Shown here in pieces: positions 25,070-32,750 of a DNA stretch of 64,000 nt. This DNA comes from Labilibaculum sp041595635. GTDB taxonomy: Bacteria; Bacteroidota; Bacteroidia; Bacteroidales; Marinifilaceae. Position 1 is the stretch's first letter. Each line of letters starts with the position of its first letter. The stretch is from assembly GCF_041595635.1 (NCBI RefSeq), contig NZ_JBFHJW010000016.1, forward strand, positions 1 through 64,000. The letters run 5' to 3'. A program made the translations under genes and the position numbers. The notes under the pieces are model-generated. The model did no database searches. It saw nothing but the letters and a program-made list of their open reading frames with translations, and had not been told where the DNA came from.

Positions 25070-25454
25070 ATTTCTTCTGGCAAATGTTGAGGTTGGTTGT
25101 TGAAATAAAATTATGTGAACATTTATAATGTTACAATTAGGGAAATTGATCAATATTTAGAACAATGGCTTTTGTTGTGAGAATATTCTCATAATCCTTT
25201 AAAAGAGGATGTTGCGGTCCTAATTTAGATTCAATTAAAGAAAAAATGCACCAAAAAATTATTTAGTATAAATCTAAATAGTTATATATTTGTTTGTATC
25301 AGTATGTTTAGGGCTTTGCTTTTTCTTAGATCAATTATAAAGTAGGTTTTTATGTCCTATAACATGTTTTCATACTCCCTTTTTGGATATGTTTACATCC
25401 ATAGATGTATGTTTCTATATGTGTTTATGTGTATAAGCTTAAAGTATTCACAAT
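25070..25454 (+). promoter_or_regulatory. Regulatory gap upstream of the sulfur-respiration cluster
   Basis: No gene lies here. Two perfect palindromes are visible: ATTGATCAAT at 25145-25154 and TGAGAATATTCTCA at 25178-25191. Either could bind a dimeric regulator, and the first resembles the TTGAT-ATCAA half-sites of the Crp/Fnr family but lacks the usual spacer. TATATTTG at 25284-25291 matches the -7 element. The last 150 bases repeat ATGTTT-like hexamers (25304, 25364, 25389, 25409). The regulator is unknown. Confidence 0.45.
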
Positions 25455-27692
25455 ATGAAAAGTAGAAGACAGTTTTTAAAAATTAGTTCCTTAAGTGCGG
25501 CCGGATTGATTTTTGGCGGAGGTTTATTGGAAACATTTGCCGATAACCTCTTGAAAAATAATCAATCTTATTTTAAGGGACCATACGATTTCACGCGTAC
25601 TCCAACTTATTGTGAGGTGTGTTTTTGGAAATGTGCTGGGTGGGTTCATAAGGATGTGGACGGCAAAATTAAGAAAATTATCGGAAACGATGACGATCCC
25701 AATTGCAATGGTAGATTTTGTCCAAGAGGAACAGGTGGCGTAGGAATGTATTTCGATAAAGATCGTTTGCAGACTCCTTTGATTAGGACCGATGAAAGAG
25801 GGAAACAATCATTTAGAGAAGCTACTTGGGATGAGGCTTTTGAATACATTGCCACTAAATTGAAAAAAATCAAGGAGGAGCATGGTCCCGAATGTACGGC
25901 CTTGTTTACTCATGGTTCAGGAGGAAAATATTTTGGAAATTTACTTAAAGGCTTCGGTTCTAATAATATTGCAGCACCTTCTTATGCACAATGTCGTGGT
26001 CCCCGCGAGGTAGCTTTTATTGCGACTTTTGGACAGGGGATTGATTCTCCAGAAAATACGGATATTCGGGATACAAAATGCTTGGTGCTTATTGGCTCTC
26101 ACTTGGGTGAAAATATGCACAACGGTCAAGTTCAGGAAATGTCTGATGCTATTGATAAAGGAGCAACAATTATTACTGTTGATCCTCGATTTTCTACGGC
26201 GGCGGGTAAATCAAAACATTGGTTGCCAATAAAACCTTCCACTGATATCGCTCTTCTGCTTGCCTGGATGAATGTAATTATTGACGAAGAATTATTTGAC
26301 CGAAAATACGTTGAGAAATATACCTTTGGTTTTGATCAGTTGAAGGCTCATGTGCAAAATTTCACTCCAGAATGGGCTTATGGAATTACTACAATAAAAC
26401 CTCAACAAATACGTGAAACGGCCCGAGAAATGGCAAATGCAGCTCCAGCAGTAATTGTTCACCCTGGCAGACATGTTACTTGGTATGGTGATGATACTCA
26501 GAGATTACGTGCTGTTGCTATTTTGAATGCACTCTTAGGTAGTTGGGGACGAAGAGGTGGATTTTATAGTGCAGAGAAAGCTTCTGTTCCACATTATCAC
26601 CTACCCGATTTTCCAAAACCGGACAAAGATTGGCGTTATGCTATGAATGGAAAATACAAGTTGGCTGACTTAGCTCTTGCTTCAGGTGTTTGTGAGGCAA
26701 CAATCCCAAGTCCTGAAATGAATTGCTCAATTAAAGGATGGATTGTAAATGGTACCAACCTGATTAATACTTTGCCCGACCAGAAGAAAACAATAGATGC
26801 AATTCAAGCTCTTGATTTATTGGTGGTAGTGGATACTATGCCAATGGAAATAACAGGCTATGCAGATGTGGTCCTCCCTGAATGTACGTATTTGGAAAGA
26901 TATGATTCATTGAGAATATCCCAGGGAAGAGTTCCTAGTATTGCTTTAAGAATGCCAGCTGTTGATCCTTTATACAATACGAAACCTGCCTTTTGGATGG
27001 CACGTGAATTGGCGAAAAAATTAGATTTGCTTCAATATTTTCCATTTGAAACCATAGAAGAAGAGATTGACTGGGAGTTGAAACAGGTCGGTTCTTCATT
27101 GGAGGAAATGCAACGCGTAGGAGTGAAGCTTTTAGATCGTGAGTATGACGATTTATATTTTGGTGAAGATGAAGAGGTAGAATTTAATACCAATACTGGA
27201 AAAATCGAATTGTATTCAACGGCTCTTGAGGAAGAAGGATTCGATCCAATGCCCGTATTTACTCAGCACCCAGAACCAGCTAGAGGTTTTTATCGTTTAA
27301 TTTATGGTCGTGCTCCCATGCATACTTTTAGCCGAACCGCTAATAATCCAAATCTTACCGATTTGATGGATGAAAATACAGTATGGGTGAATCCGAAGGT
27401 TGCTAAAGAATGGGATTTAAAAAATGATCAATACGTTTATCTAGAAAATCAGGATGGTGTAATTTCTGATTTTAAAATAAAAGTAAGAGTTACGGAGCGA
27501 ATTCGTTGGGATTCTGTTTATATGGTTCATGGTTTTGGTCATGCCGATAAACGGATGACAAGAGCTTTTGGTAAAGGGGTTAGTGATACTCAGATGATAA
27601 CCAATGTAATGCTTGATCCTATAATGGGAGGAACCGGGATGCGTGGTAATTTTGTGACGTTTAGATTTGATAATAAAAAAGCGGAGGTGTAA
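25455..27692 (+). CDS. Tat-exported molybdopterin oxidoreductase, polysulfide/thiosulfate reductase catalytic subunit
   Basis: A 745-residue DMSO-reductase-family enzyme, exported folded through the Tat path (SRRQFLKISSLSAAGLIFGGG). The N-terminal [4Fe-4S] motif is Cys53, Cys56, Cys60 and Cys89 (CEVCFWKC, then RFCPRG). The bis-MGD molybdenum ligand is probably Cys180 in SYAQCRGPREVAF, as in PsrA. Later motifs include VDPRFSTAAGKSKHWLPI and the C-terminal GFGHADKRM region. Size and the ferredoxin plus NrfD genes after it match PsrABC/PhsABC complexes. Polysulfide, thiosulfate or tetrathionate are candidate substrates. The neighbouring sulfur transporters favour a sulfur compound over arsenate or nitrate, but this is inference. 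Confidence 0.88.
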   Translation: MKSRRQFLKISSLSAAGLIFGGGLLETFADNLLKNNQSYFKGPYDFTRTPTYCEVCFWKCAGWVHKDVDGKIKKIIGNDDDPNCNGRFCPRGTGGVGMYFDKDRLQTPLIRTDERGKQSFREATWDEAFEYIATKLKKIKEEHGPECTALFTHGSGGKYFGNLLKGFGSNNIAAPSYAQCRGPREVAFIATFGQGIDSPENTDIRDTKCLVLIGSHLGENMHNGQVQEMSDAIDKGATIITVDPRFSTAAGKSKHWLPIKPSTDIALLLAWMNVIIDEELFDRKYVEKYTFGFDQLKAHVQNFTPEWAYGITTIKPQQIRETAREMANAAPAVIVHPGRHVTWYGDDTQRLRAVAILNALLGSWGRRGGFYSAEKASVPHYHLPDFPKPDKDWRYAMNGKYKLADLALASGVCEATIPSPEMNCSIKGWIVNGTNLINTLPDQKKTIDAIQALDLLVVVDTMPMEITGYADVVLPECTYLERYDSLRISQGRVPSIALRMPAVDPLYNTKPAFWMARELAKKLDLLQYFPFETIEEEIDWELKQVGSSLEEMQRVGVKLLDREYDDLYFGEDEEVEFNTNTGKIELYSTALEEEGFDPMPVFTQHPEPARGFYRLIYGRAPMHTFSRTANNPNLTDLMDENTVWVNPKVAKEWDLKNDQYVYLENQDGVISDFKIKVRVTERIRWDSVYMVHGFGHADKRMTRAFGKGVSDTQMITNVMLDPIMGGTGMRGNFVTFRFDNKKAEV

Positions 27693-27695
27693 GCT

Positions 27696-28229
27696 ATGAG
27701 ATATGCAATGGCTATTGATACAAAAAAGTGTGTAGGTTGCAGCGACTGTGTGGTAGCTTGCCAAACCGAAAACGATGTTCCAATTGGATATTGCCGCGAT
27801 TGGGTGGTAGAAGTAATGGATGGAACATATCCCCAATTGGAAATGGAATTGCGTTCAGAACGATGTAATCATTGTGAAAATTCACCATGTGTTCGTTGCT
27901 GTCCAACTGGTGCTAGTCACTATTCCGAAGGTGGAATTGTTTTGGTTACTAAGAATGAATGTATAGGTTGTAGTGCGTGTATTACTTCATGTCCCTACGA
28001 TGCTAGATTTGTTCATCCGGATGGGTATGTAGATAAATGTACATTTTGTTTGCACAGAGTAAAGAAAGGAATGCAACCAGCTTGTGTTGCTGTTTGTCCT
28101 ACTAAATGTATGTATTTTGGTGATTTGGATGATCCGAAAAGTGAAGTGTCTGAGGTACTGAAAAAACGAAAACATAAGACTTTAATACCTGAAGCTGGCA
28201 CAAAACCTCATTTATATTTCCTAATCTGA
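27696..28229 (+). CDS. Four-cluster ferredoxin electron-transfer subunit (PsrB/DmsB type)
   Basis: A 177-residue iron-sulfur subunit that would carry electrons between the membrane subunit and the molybdenum subunit. Four [4Fe-4S] motifs are seen: CVGCSDCVVAC, CNHCENSPCVRCC, CIGCSACITSC and CTFCLHRVKKGMQPACVAVC. This is the PsrB/NrfC/DmsB pattern. The start ATG is 3 bases after the psrA-like stop, so translation is coupled. It has no Tat or Sec signal and would be exported by riding with the catalytic subunit. All cluster cysteines are intact. Confidence 0.94.
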   Translation: MRYAMAIDTKKCVGCSDCVVACQTENDVPIGYCRDWVVEVMDGTYPQLEMELRSERCNHCENSPCVRCCPTGASHYSEGGIVLVTKNECIGCSACITSCPYDARFVHPDGYVDKCTFCLHRVKKGMQPACVAVCPTKCMYFGDLDDPKSEVSEVLKKRKHKTLIPEAGTKPHLYFLI

Positions 28230-28242
28230 TAAAATTAAGAAT

Positions 28243-29184
28243 ATGAGAGAAGAAATAATTGTAAGTGGGAGAAACAACCCACTCATTGATCCTCAACTGC
28301 ACATTTGGCATTGGGAAATTCCGACTTATTTGTTTTTAGGAGGTTTAGCTGCTGGCTTACTGTTTTTTGCCGCTTTATATTATCTGAGAGGTAAAGAAAA
28401 TGAATATAAGGTAGCAGTTAAAATTGCACCTATGCTTGCACCAATAGCTTTAGTACTGGGTCTTATTGCCTTGTTCTTAGACTTGCATCACAAGTTTTAT
28501 TTTTGGAGATTGTACACTACTATAAGAATAGAATCCCCAATGTCTTGGGGAGCATGGACTCTAATGGTTGTTACTCCTGTTTCCATGATTTGGAGTGCAA
28601 TGCACATTAAAGAACTATTTCCGAAGTGGGACTGGAAATTTGACGTGGTTAAAGAATTGTTGGCTTTTTTTGAAAAAAACAAAAAGATTCTTGCATGGAT
28701 CATGTTAATTTCAGCTGCGATTCTAGGAATTTATACCGGTATTTTATTTTCTGCATTTAATGCAAGACCATTGTGGAACACTTCTATTTTGGGCCCTTTG
28801 TTTTTAGCATCAGGTTTATCGGCAGGTGCTGCAGTGGTTATATGGATTTCTAAAAATCATGCAGAACGAAAACGATTTGCTCAATTAGATCTAATGATAA
28901 TTGGTATTGAGTTATTTCTGATCATTCATATGTTTATGGGATTTTTAGCGAGTACCCAAGTGCAAATCGACGCTGCAAACCTATTTTTAGGAGGAGAGTA
29001 TACTGCACCTTTTTGGGGCTTTGTCGTTATTTTAGGAATGATTGTTCCTGCAATTTTAGAGGGACTTGAATTAAAAGGATATAAAATCCCTGTCGCTATC
29101 CCTGTTGTTTTGGTGCTGTTTGGAAGTGTAATGCTTCGATTTATTATTTCGAATGCAGGACAGGCTAGTCGCTGGCTTTATTAA
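28243..29184 (+). CDS. NrfD/PsrC-type membrane subunit
   Basis: A 313-residue integral membrane subunit with about eight helices. Typical NrfD features are visible: HWEIPTYLFLGGLAAGLLFF at the start, LDLHHKFYFWRLY and SPMSWGAWTLMV with conserved residues for quinone binding, and LFLIIHMFMGFL near the end. It anchors the complex and oxidises menaquinol, releasing protons on the side set by the catalytic subunit. It follows the ferredoxin gene by 13 bases. With the preceding two genes this completes a PsrABC-like respiratory complex. The menACE operon nearby is consistent with menaquinone as donor. Confidence 0.93.
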   Translation: MREEIIVSGRNNPLIDPQLHIWHWEIPTYLFLGGLAAGLLFFAALYYLRGKENEYKVAVKIAPMLAPIALVLGLIALFLDLHHKFYFWRLYTTIRIESPMSWGAWTLMVVTPVSMIWSAMHIKELFPKWDWKFDVVKELLAFFEKNKKILAWIMLISAAILGIYTGILFSAFNARPLWNTSILGPLFLASGLSAGAAVVIWISKNHAERKRFAQLDLMIIGIELFLIIHMFMGFLASTQVQIDAANLFLGGEYTAPFWGFVVILGMIVPAILEGLELKGYKIPVAIPVVLVLFGSVMLRFIISNAGQASRWLY

Positions 29185-29236
29185 TGAAAAGCTATATTCA
29201 TCATTTATCTGTAAAAACTATTTAAACAATATAACT

Positions 29237-29761
29237 ATGAGCGAAGTAATAAAAACAAAATACTTAAATCCATATGTTGGTGGGGTATTGCTAGGTCTCG
29301 TACTTTTGGCCGCTAATTTTGTGTCTGGTAGAGGTTTAGGTGCAAGTGGAGCGATAAAAAGTGCGGTGGTAAGTACCGTGAATACAGTTCTACCTTCTCA
29401 TGCCGAAAACACAGTATTCTATACTGAATACAATGAGTCACACCCAGGTAACCCAATGAAATCCTGGTTAGTTTTTGAAATGTTAGGTGTTTTAGTTGGT
29501 GGTTTTCTTTCCGGGGCATTGGCAAAGCGTTTAAAATTTAAAGTGGAACATTCTCCAAAAATTACTTCAAAAAGAAGGCTAATGTTTGCTGCTTTGGGAG
29601 GAATATTTTTTGGGTTTGGATCTCAATTGGGAAGAGGTTGTACAAGTGGTTCTGCATTAAGCGGAATGGCCGTATTGTCGGTTGGTGGATTCGTTACGAT
29701 GGCCTTTATTTTTGGTACGGCTTTCGCTTTGGCTTACTTTTTCCGCAGGAATTGGATCTAA
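29237..29761 (+). CDS. YeeE/YedE-family sulfur transporter, first half
   Basis: A 174-residue membrane protein with about four or five helices that matches one half of the YeeE/TsuA family of thiosulfate/sulfur-compound permeases. The half-signature is GRGCTSGSALSGM with Cys135, the only cysteine. An equivalent N-terminal position reads SGRGLGASG with no Cys. In Bacteroidota the permease is often split in two genes, as here with the next one. I chose ATG 29237, which begins MSEVIKTKYLNPYVG; a longer frame overlaps the NrfD gene and adds non-family sequence. Its place behind a polysulfide/thiosulfate reductase suggests it brings in or exports a sulfur species. Confidence 0.88.
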   Translation: MSEVIKTKYLNPYVGGVLLGLVLLAANFVSGRGLGASGAIKSAVVSTVNTVLPSHAENTVFYTEYNESHPGNPMKSWLVFEMLGVLVGGFLSGALAKRLKFKVEHSPKITSKRRLMFAALGGIFFGFGSQLGRGCTSGSALSGMAVLSVGGFVTMAFIFGTAFALAYFFRRNWI

Positions 29762-29789
29762 TTTTTAAACGTTTTTAAACTTATTTATT

Positions 29790-30380
29790 ATGGGACCATT
29801 AATAGTTAACGAAATAATTTCACCGGATACCAATTTGCTAATCGCATTGTTAATTGGTATTGGATTTGGTTTTGTGTTGGAATCCAGTGGATTCTCATCA
29901 AGTCGTAAGTTAGCCGGTATGTTTTACGGTTACGATACAACTGTGTTAAAAGTGTTTTTTACTGCTGCAATTACAGCAATGATTGGGATGTTATTTTTCA
30001 GCCTTTTTGGATGGATGGATTTAAGCTATATCTATATTAACCCAACCTACCTAACTTCTGCTATTGTTGGAGGTGTAGTAATGGGGGTAGGATTTATAGT
30101 TGGTGGTTTTTGCCCTGGTACAGCCTTTTGTGCATTATCAATTGGTAAATTAGATGCACTTGCCTTTGTTGGTGGATTAATTTTAGGAATAATTGCTTTT
30201 GCAGAAGGTTATCCTTTGTGGGAAGAAATGTATAAAGCAGATTTTCTAGGAGCTCCTACCATGAATGAAATACTAGACATTCCTCGAGGAGTTTTTGCTC
30301 TGGGTTTAATTTTAGTTGCATTCGCTATGTTTTGGGTAGGTGAATGGGCAGAGAAGAAGTTTCCACGTGAAGAATATTAA
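29790..30380 (+). CDS. YeeE/YedE-family sulfur transporter, second half
   Basis: A 196-residue membrane protein that completes the split permease. The signature GGFCPGTAFCALSIGK holds Cys108 and Cys114; cysteines in this loop relay thiosulfate in characterised TsuA proteins. The first helix region reads LLIGIGFGFVLESSGFSSSRK, another family mark, followed by GMFYGYD. It begins 28 bases after the first half. The two halves probably form one transporter in the inner membrane. Whether it takes up thiosulfate or handles polysulfide or sulfane sulfur for the nearby respiratory enzyme is not known. Confidence 0.9.
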   Translation: MGPLIVNEIISPDTNLLIALLIGIGFGFVLESSGFSSSRKLAGMFYGYDTTVLKVFFTAAITAMIGMLFFSLFGWMDLSYIYINPTYLTSAIVGGVVMGVGFIVGGFCPGTAFCALSIGKLDALAFVGGLILGIIAFAEGYPLWEEMYKADFLGAPTMNEILDIPRGVFALGLILVAFAMFWVGEWAEKKFPREEY

Positions 30381-30447
30381 TTATTAATCCAAATAAAATG
30401 ATCTAACTTGATAGATATTCACCGATCTAACTATAAAAAACAAGTAT

Positions 30448-31068
30448 ATGAAAATGAGATTGATATTGGCATCTGTGTTAATTCCTTTGGGAATTATTAT
30501 TGCAGCTGTGCCTGAAAATACAACCAAACCTTTTAGGTTAACCGCAGATCAATTGTTAAATGAAATTCAGGAAGGAACTCAATTTATAAGTACCGATCAA
30601 ATTGCAGACATGTTGGTACAAAAAGACCCAAGTCTACAGTTAATTGATGTTCGCTCTCAAGCTGACTTTGAAAAATATAGTCTGCCTGGATCTATTAATA
30701 TCCCTCTTTCTGATCTCCTTTCCAACGAATGGAAGGATTATTTAGACCAAGGAGTAAGAATGAATGTATTTTATTCAAATGGTAATTTGAAGTCAAATGA
30801 AGCATGGATGATTACTCGTCAGTTAGGATATAAGAACAACTATGTTCTTCAGGGAGGATTAAATTATTGGACGGAAACAATTTTAAATCCTCAAGCTCCT
30901 AAATCAGTACTTGCTGATGATGAAATTGCTAAATACGATTTTCGAAAAGGAGCAAGTGCAGCACTTGGTGGAGGAAATGCAGTGCTTACCAATAGTACCG
31001 AAAGTACACCAGTAAAACCAGTTATTGTGAAAAGGAAAAAGAAAAAAAGAGTAGCTGGCGGATGCTAA
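30448..31068 (+). CDS. Secreted rhodanese-fold protein with Ser at the active site and a C-terminal Gly-Gly-Cys tail
   Basis: A 206-residue exported protein with a signal peptide (MKMRLILASVLIPLGIIIAA). A rhodanese domain spans about residues 45-145: LQLIDVRSQADFEKYSLPGS, VFYSNGNLKSNEAW and VLQGGLNYW. The catalytic Cys position is Ser110, so classical sulfur transfer is lost. The only cysteine in the whole protein is the last residue, Cys206, ending a Lys/Arg-rich tail (KRKKKKRVAGGC). This resembles the Gly-Gly-Cys swinging arm of SoxY. The gene follows the YeeE halves and precedes a terminator, so it should be co-expressed with the respiratory complex. A sulfur-carrier role for Cys206 is inference. 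Confidence 0.85.
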   Translation: MKMRLILASVLIPLGIIIAAVPENTTKPFRLTADQLLNEIQEGTQFISTDQIADMLVQKDPSLQLIDVRSQADFEKYSLPGSINIPLSDLLSNEWKDYLDQGVRMNVFYSNGNLKSNEAWMITRQLGYKNNYVLQGGLNYWTETILNPQAPKSVLADDEIAKYDFRKGASAALGGGNAVLTNSTESTPVKPVIVKRKKKKRVAGGC

Positions 31069-31085
31069 AAATAATATTTTTTAAT

Positions 31086-31128
31086 GAAAAGCCTTTTGGA
31101 TTGTTTTCTGGAAGGCTTTTCTTATTTT
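31086..31128 (+). terminator. Terminator after the sulfur-respiration operon
   Basis: GAAAAGCCTT at 31086-31095 pairs with AAGGCTTTTC at 31112-31121 and is followed by TTATTTT. It ends the psr-type operon, so the FadL-type gene after it has its own promoter. Confidence 0.75.
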
Positions 31129-31391
31129 CGGAGGTTTAATTTATAGAGATCTATCGACTCATGTATTGGATAAAATAGGTACTCATTCTAATAAATGAGT
31201 ATGCATTATTTATAATTGATTAAAATAATAATAAATATGAGTGACTTATTTTTGCAAGCCCTTAATATTTAGATAGATTGAGATGTTACAGTTTTAATAT
31301 ATAGATATATGATATAAAACATATATGGATGAATTCAGAGTTTGTATTTTGTATTTGAATCCTAATTATACTAACCTAAACTAAATTAAAA
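31129..31391 (+). promoter_or_regulatory. Operator-like repeats and leader of the FadL-type gene
   Basis: TACTCATT at 31180-31187 and AATGAGTA at 31194-31201 form an 8-bp inverted repeat with a 6-base centre. Further copies of the half-site occur at 31157-31162 (ACTCAT) and 31237-31242 (ATGAGT). The leader just before the start codon contains CTAATTA and then CTAACCTAAA (31371-31380), also found before the short frame at 6718. No clean -33/-7 pair is visible. Confidence 0.5.
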
Positions 31392-32678
31392 ATGAAGAAT
31401 AAATCTAAGATTATTTTTTCGGCTCTTATTGTACTAGCTGGATTGTTTTCGACTCAATCTGTTAAAGCAACAGATGGTTATTTTGGAGTTGGATACGGTG
31501 CTCAAAATAAAGGTCTCGCTGGGGCTGGTGTTGCATGGTATCAAAATTCTTTAATTAATGGTAATCCTGCTGGTCATGTTTTCTTGGGGAAACAATATCA
31601 GCTTGGGGTGGATTTTTTTAATCCTAACCGTGAATATACTGTTACAGGTAATCCTTCAGGCATGGATGGAACATTTGGTTTAACGCCAGGGACTGTGGAA
31701 AGTGATTCCAAACTATTTTTGATGCCTAGCATGGGTGCCAATTGGATGATTAACGAGAACAGTAGCTTCTCAGCAACTATATTTGGCAATGGAGGAATGA
31801 ATACTGATTATCCAACTCAGACATTCTACGACTCCAGTTCAGAAACGACTGGTGTTGATTTAGGGCAAATGTTCTTGGGATTGACTTATTCAAGAAAAAT
31901 TGCCGAAAAACATAGTTTAGGTTTCACTGCACTATTGGCCTATCAATATTTTGAGGCTAAAGGCTTGTCTAGTTTTGCAGGTTATTCAAGTGCATCTACT
32001 AAACTGAGTGGGAATGGTCACGATAGTGCTCTTGGTTATGGTGTTCAGTTTGGTTACATGGGAGAGCTTGCTAAAGGTTTACATCTTGGGGCTAGTTACC
32101 AAACTATGCTTTATATGAGTGAATTTGATGATTATGCAGGTCTTTTTGCTGAGCAGGGCGATTTCAATATTCCATCTACATGGACTGTTGGTTTGGCTTA
32201 TGAGATCAATACAAATTGGGCAGTAATGGCTGATTTTAAAAGAATAAATTATACCGATGTTGCTGCAGTGTCTAATCCTATGGATTTTTCTTCTGCTCTT
32301 TTAGGTGATGATGAAGGTTCAGGTTTCGGCTGGGAAGATATCAATGTATTAAAGTTTGGAGTTGAGTTTTCGGGTCTTAAATCATGGACGTTACGAGGAG
32401 GTTATTCTCATTGTGATCAACCAATTCAAGAGTCTGAGGTTATGTTTAATATTCTAGCTCCTGGTGTTATTGAAGATCACATTACTGTAGGTTGCTCAAA
32501 AACTTTAGGTGATTCAGGAAAAGCTCTTCACTTAGCATTGGTTTATGCATTGCCTGCAAGTGTAAAAGGATACAATCCTATGGATTTTGAATTTGATTCT
32601 GATATGAATATGGTTCCAAATCAAACAATCGAGATTGAAATGAATCAAATAGAAGTGGAACTAGCATTCACTTTCTAG
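31392..32678 (+). CDS. OmpP1/FadL/TodX-family outer-membrane channel
   Basis: A 428-residue outer-membrane protein. The signal peptide ends near SVKATDG, and the mature start GYFGVGYGAQNKGLAGAGVA is the FadL-family hatch signature; NPAG follows. The rest alternates strands with aromatic belts and ends in phenylalanine (LAFTF), as a barrel should. FadL-type channels move hydrophobic compounds such as fatty acids across the outer membrane. Here the gene sits just after a polysulfide/thiosulfate-reductase and sulfur-transporter operon, so uptake of a hydrophobic sulfur species such as polysulfide or sulfur rings is an attractive idea but unproved. It has its own leader and terminator. Confidence 0.85.
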   Translation: MKNKSKIIFSALIVLAGLFSTQSVKATDGYFGVGYGAQNKGLAGAGVAWYQNSLINGNPAGHVFLGKQYQLGVDFFNPNREYTVTGNPSGMDGTFGLTPGTVESDSKLFLMPSMGANWMINENSSFSATIFGNGGMNTDYPTQTFYDSSSETTGVDLGQMFLGLTYSRKIAEKHSLGFTALLAYQYFEAKGLSSFAGYSSASTKLSGNGHDSALGYGVQFGYMGELAKGLHLGASYQTMLYMSEFDDYAGLFAEQGDFNIPSTWTVGLAYEINTNWAVMADFKRINYTDVAAVSNPMDFSSALLGDDEGSGFGWEDINVLKFGVEFSGLKSWTLRGGYSHCDQPIQESEVMFNILAPGVIEDHITVGCSKTLGDSGKALHLALVYALPASVKGYNPMDFEFDSDMNMVPNQTIEIEMNQIEVELAFTF

Positions 32679-32697
32679 AATAGTATATGTAAAATGT

Positions 32698-32732
32698 AAA
32701 CGAGGTTCTCCTAATGGGAAACCTCGTTTTTT
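32698..32732. terminator. Terminator after the FadL-type gene
   Basis: AAACGAGGTT at 32698-32707 pairs with AACCTCGTTT at 32720-32729, followed by more T bases. It lies between convergent genes and could serve both. Confidence 0.75.
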
Positions 32733-32750
32733 GTATATTTTTTTTAGAAA

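Noticed and set aside
25301..25430. Repeated ATGTTT hexamers upstream of the molybdoenzyme
   Set aside because: Spacing is irregular and the sequence is low-complexity; not a repeat array or CRISPR.
27441..27836. 131-residue minus-strand frame in the sulfur cluster
   Set aside because: It is antisense to the molybdoenzyme and ferredoxin genes, is rich in His/Tyr/Ser as reverse frames of Asp/Glu-rich genes are, and has no motif.
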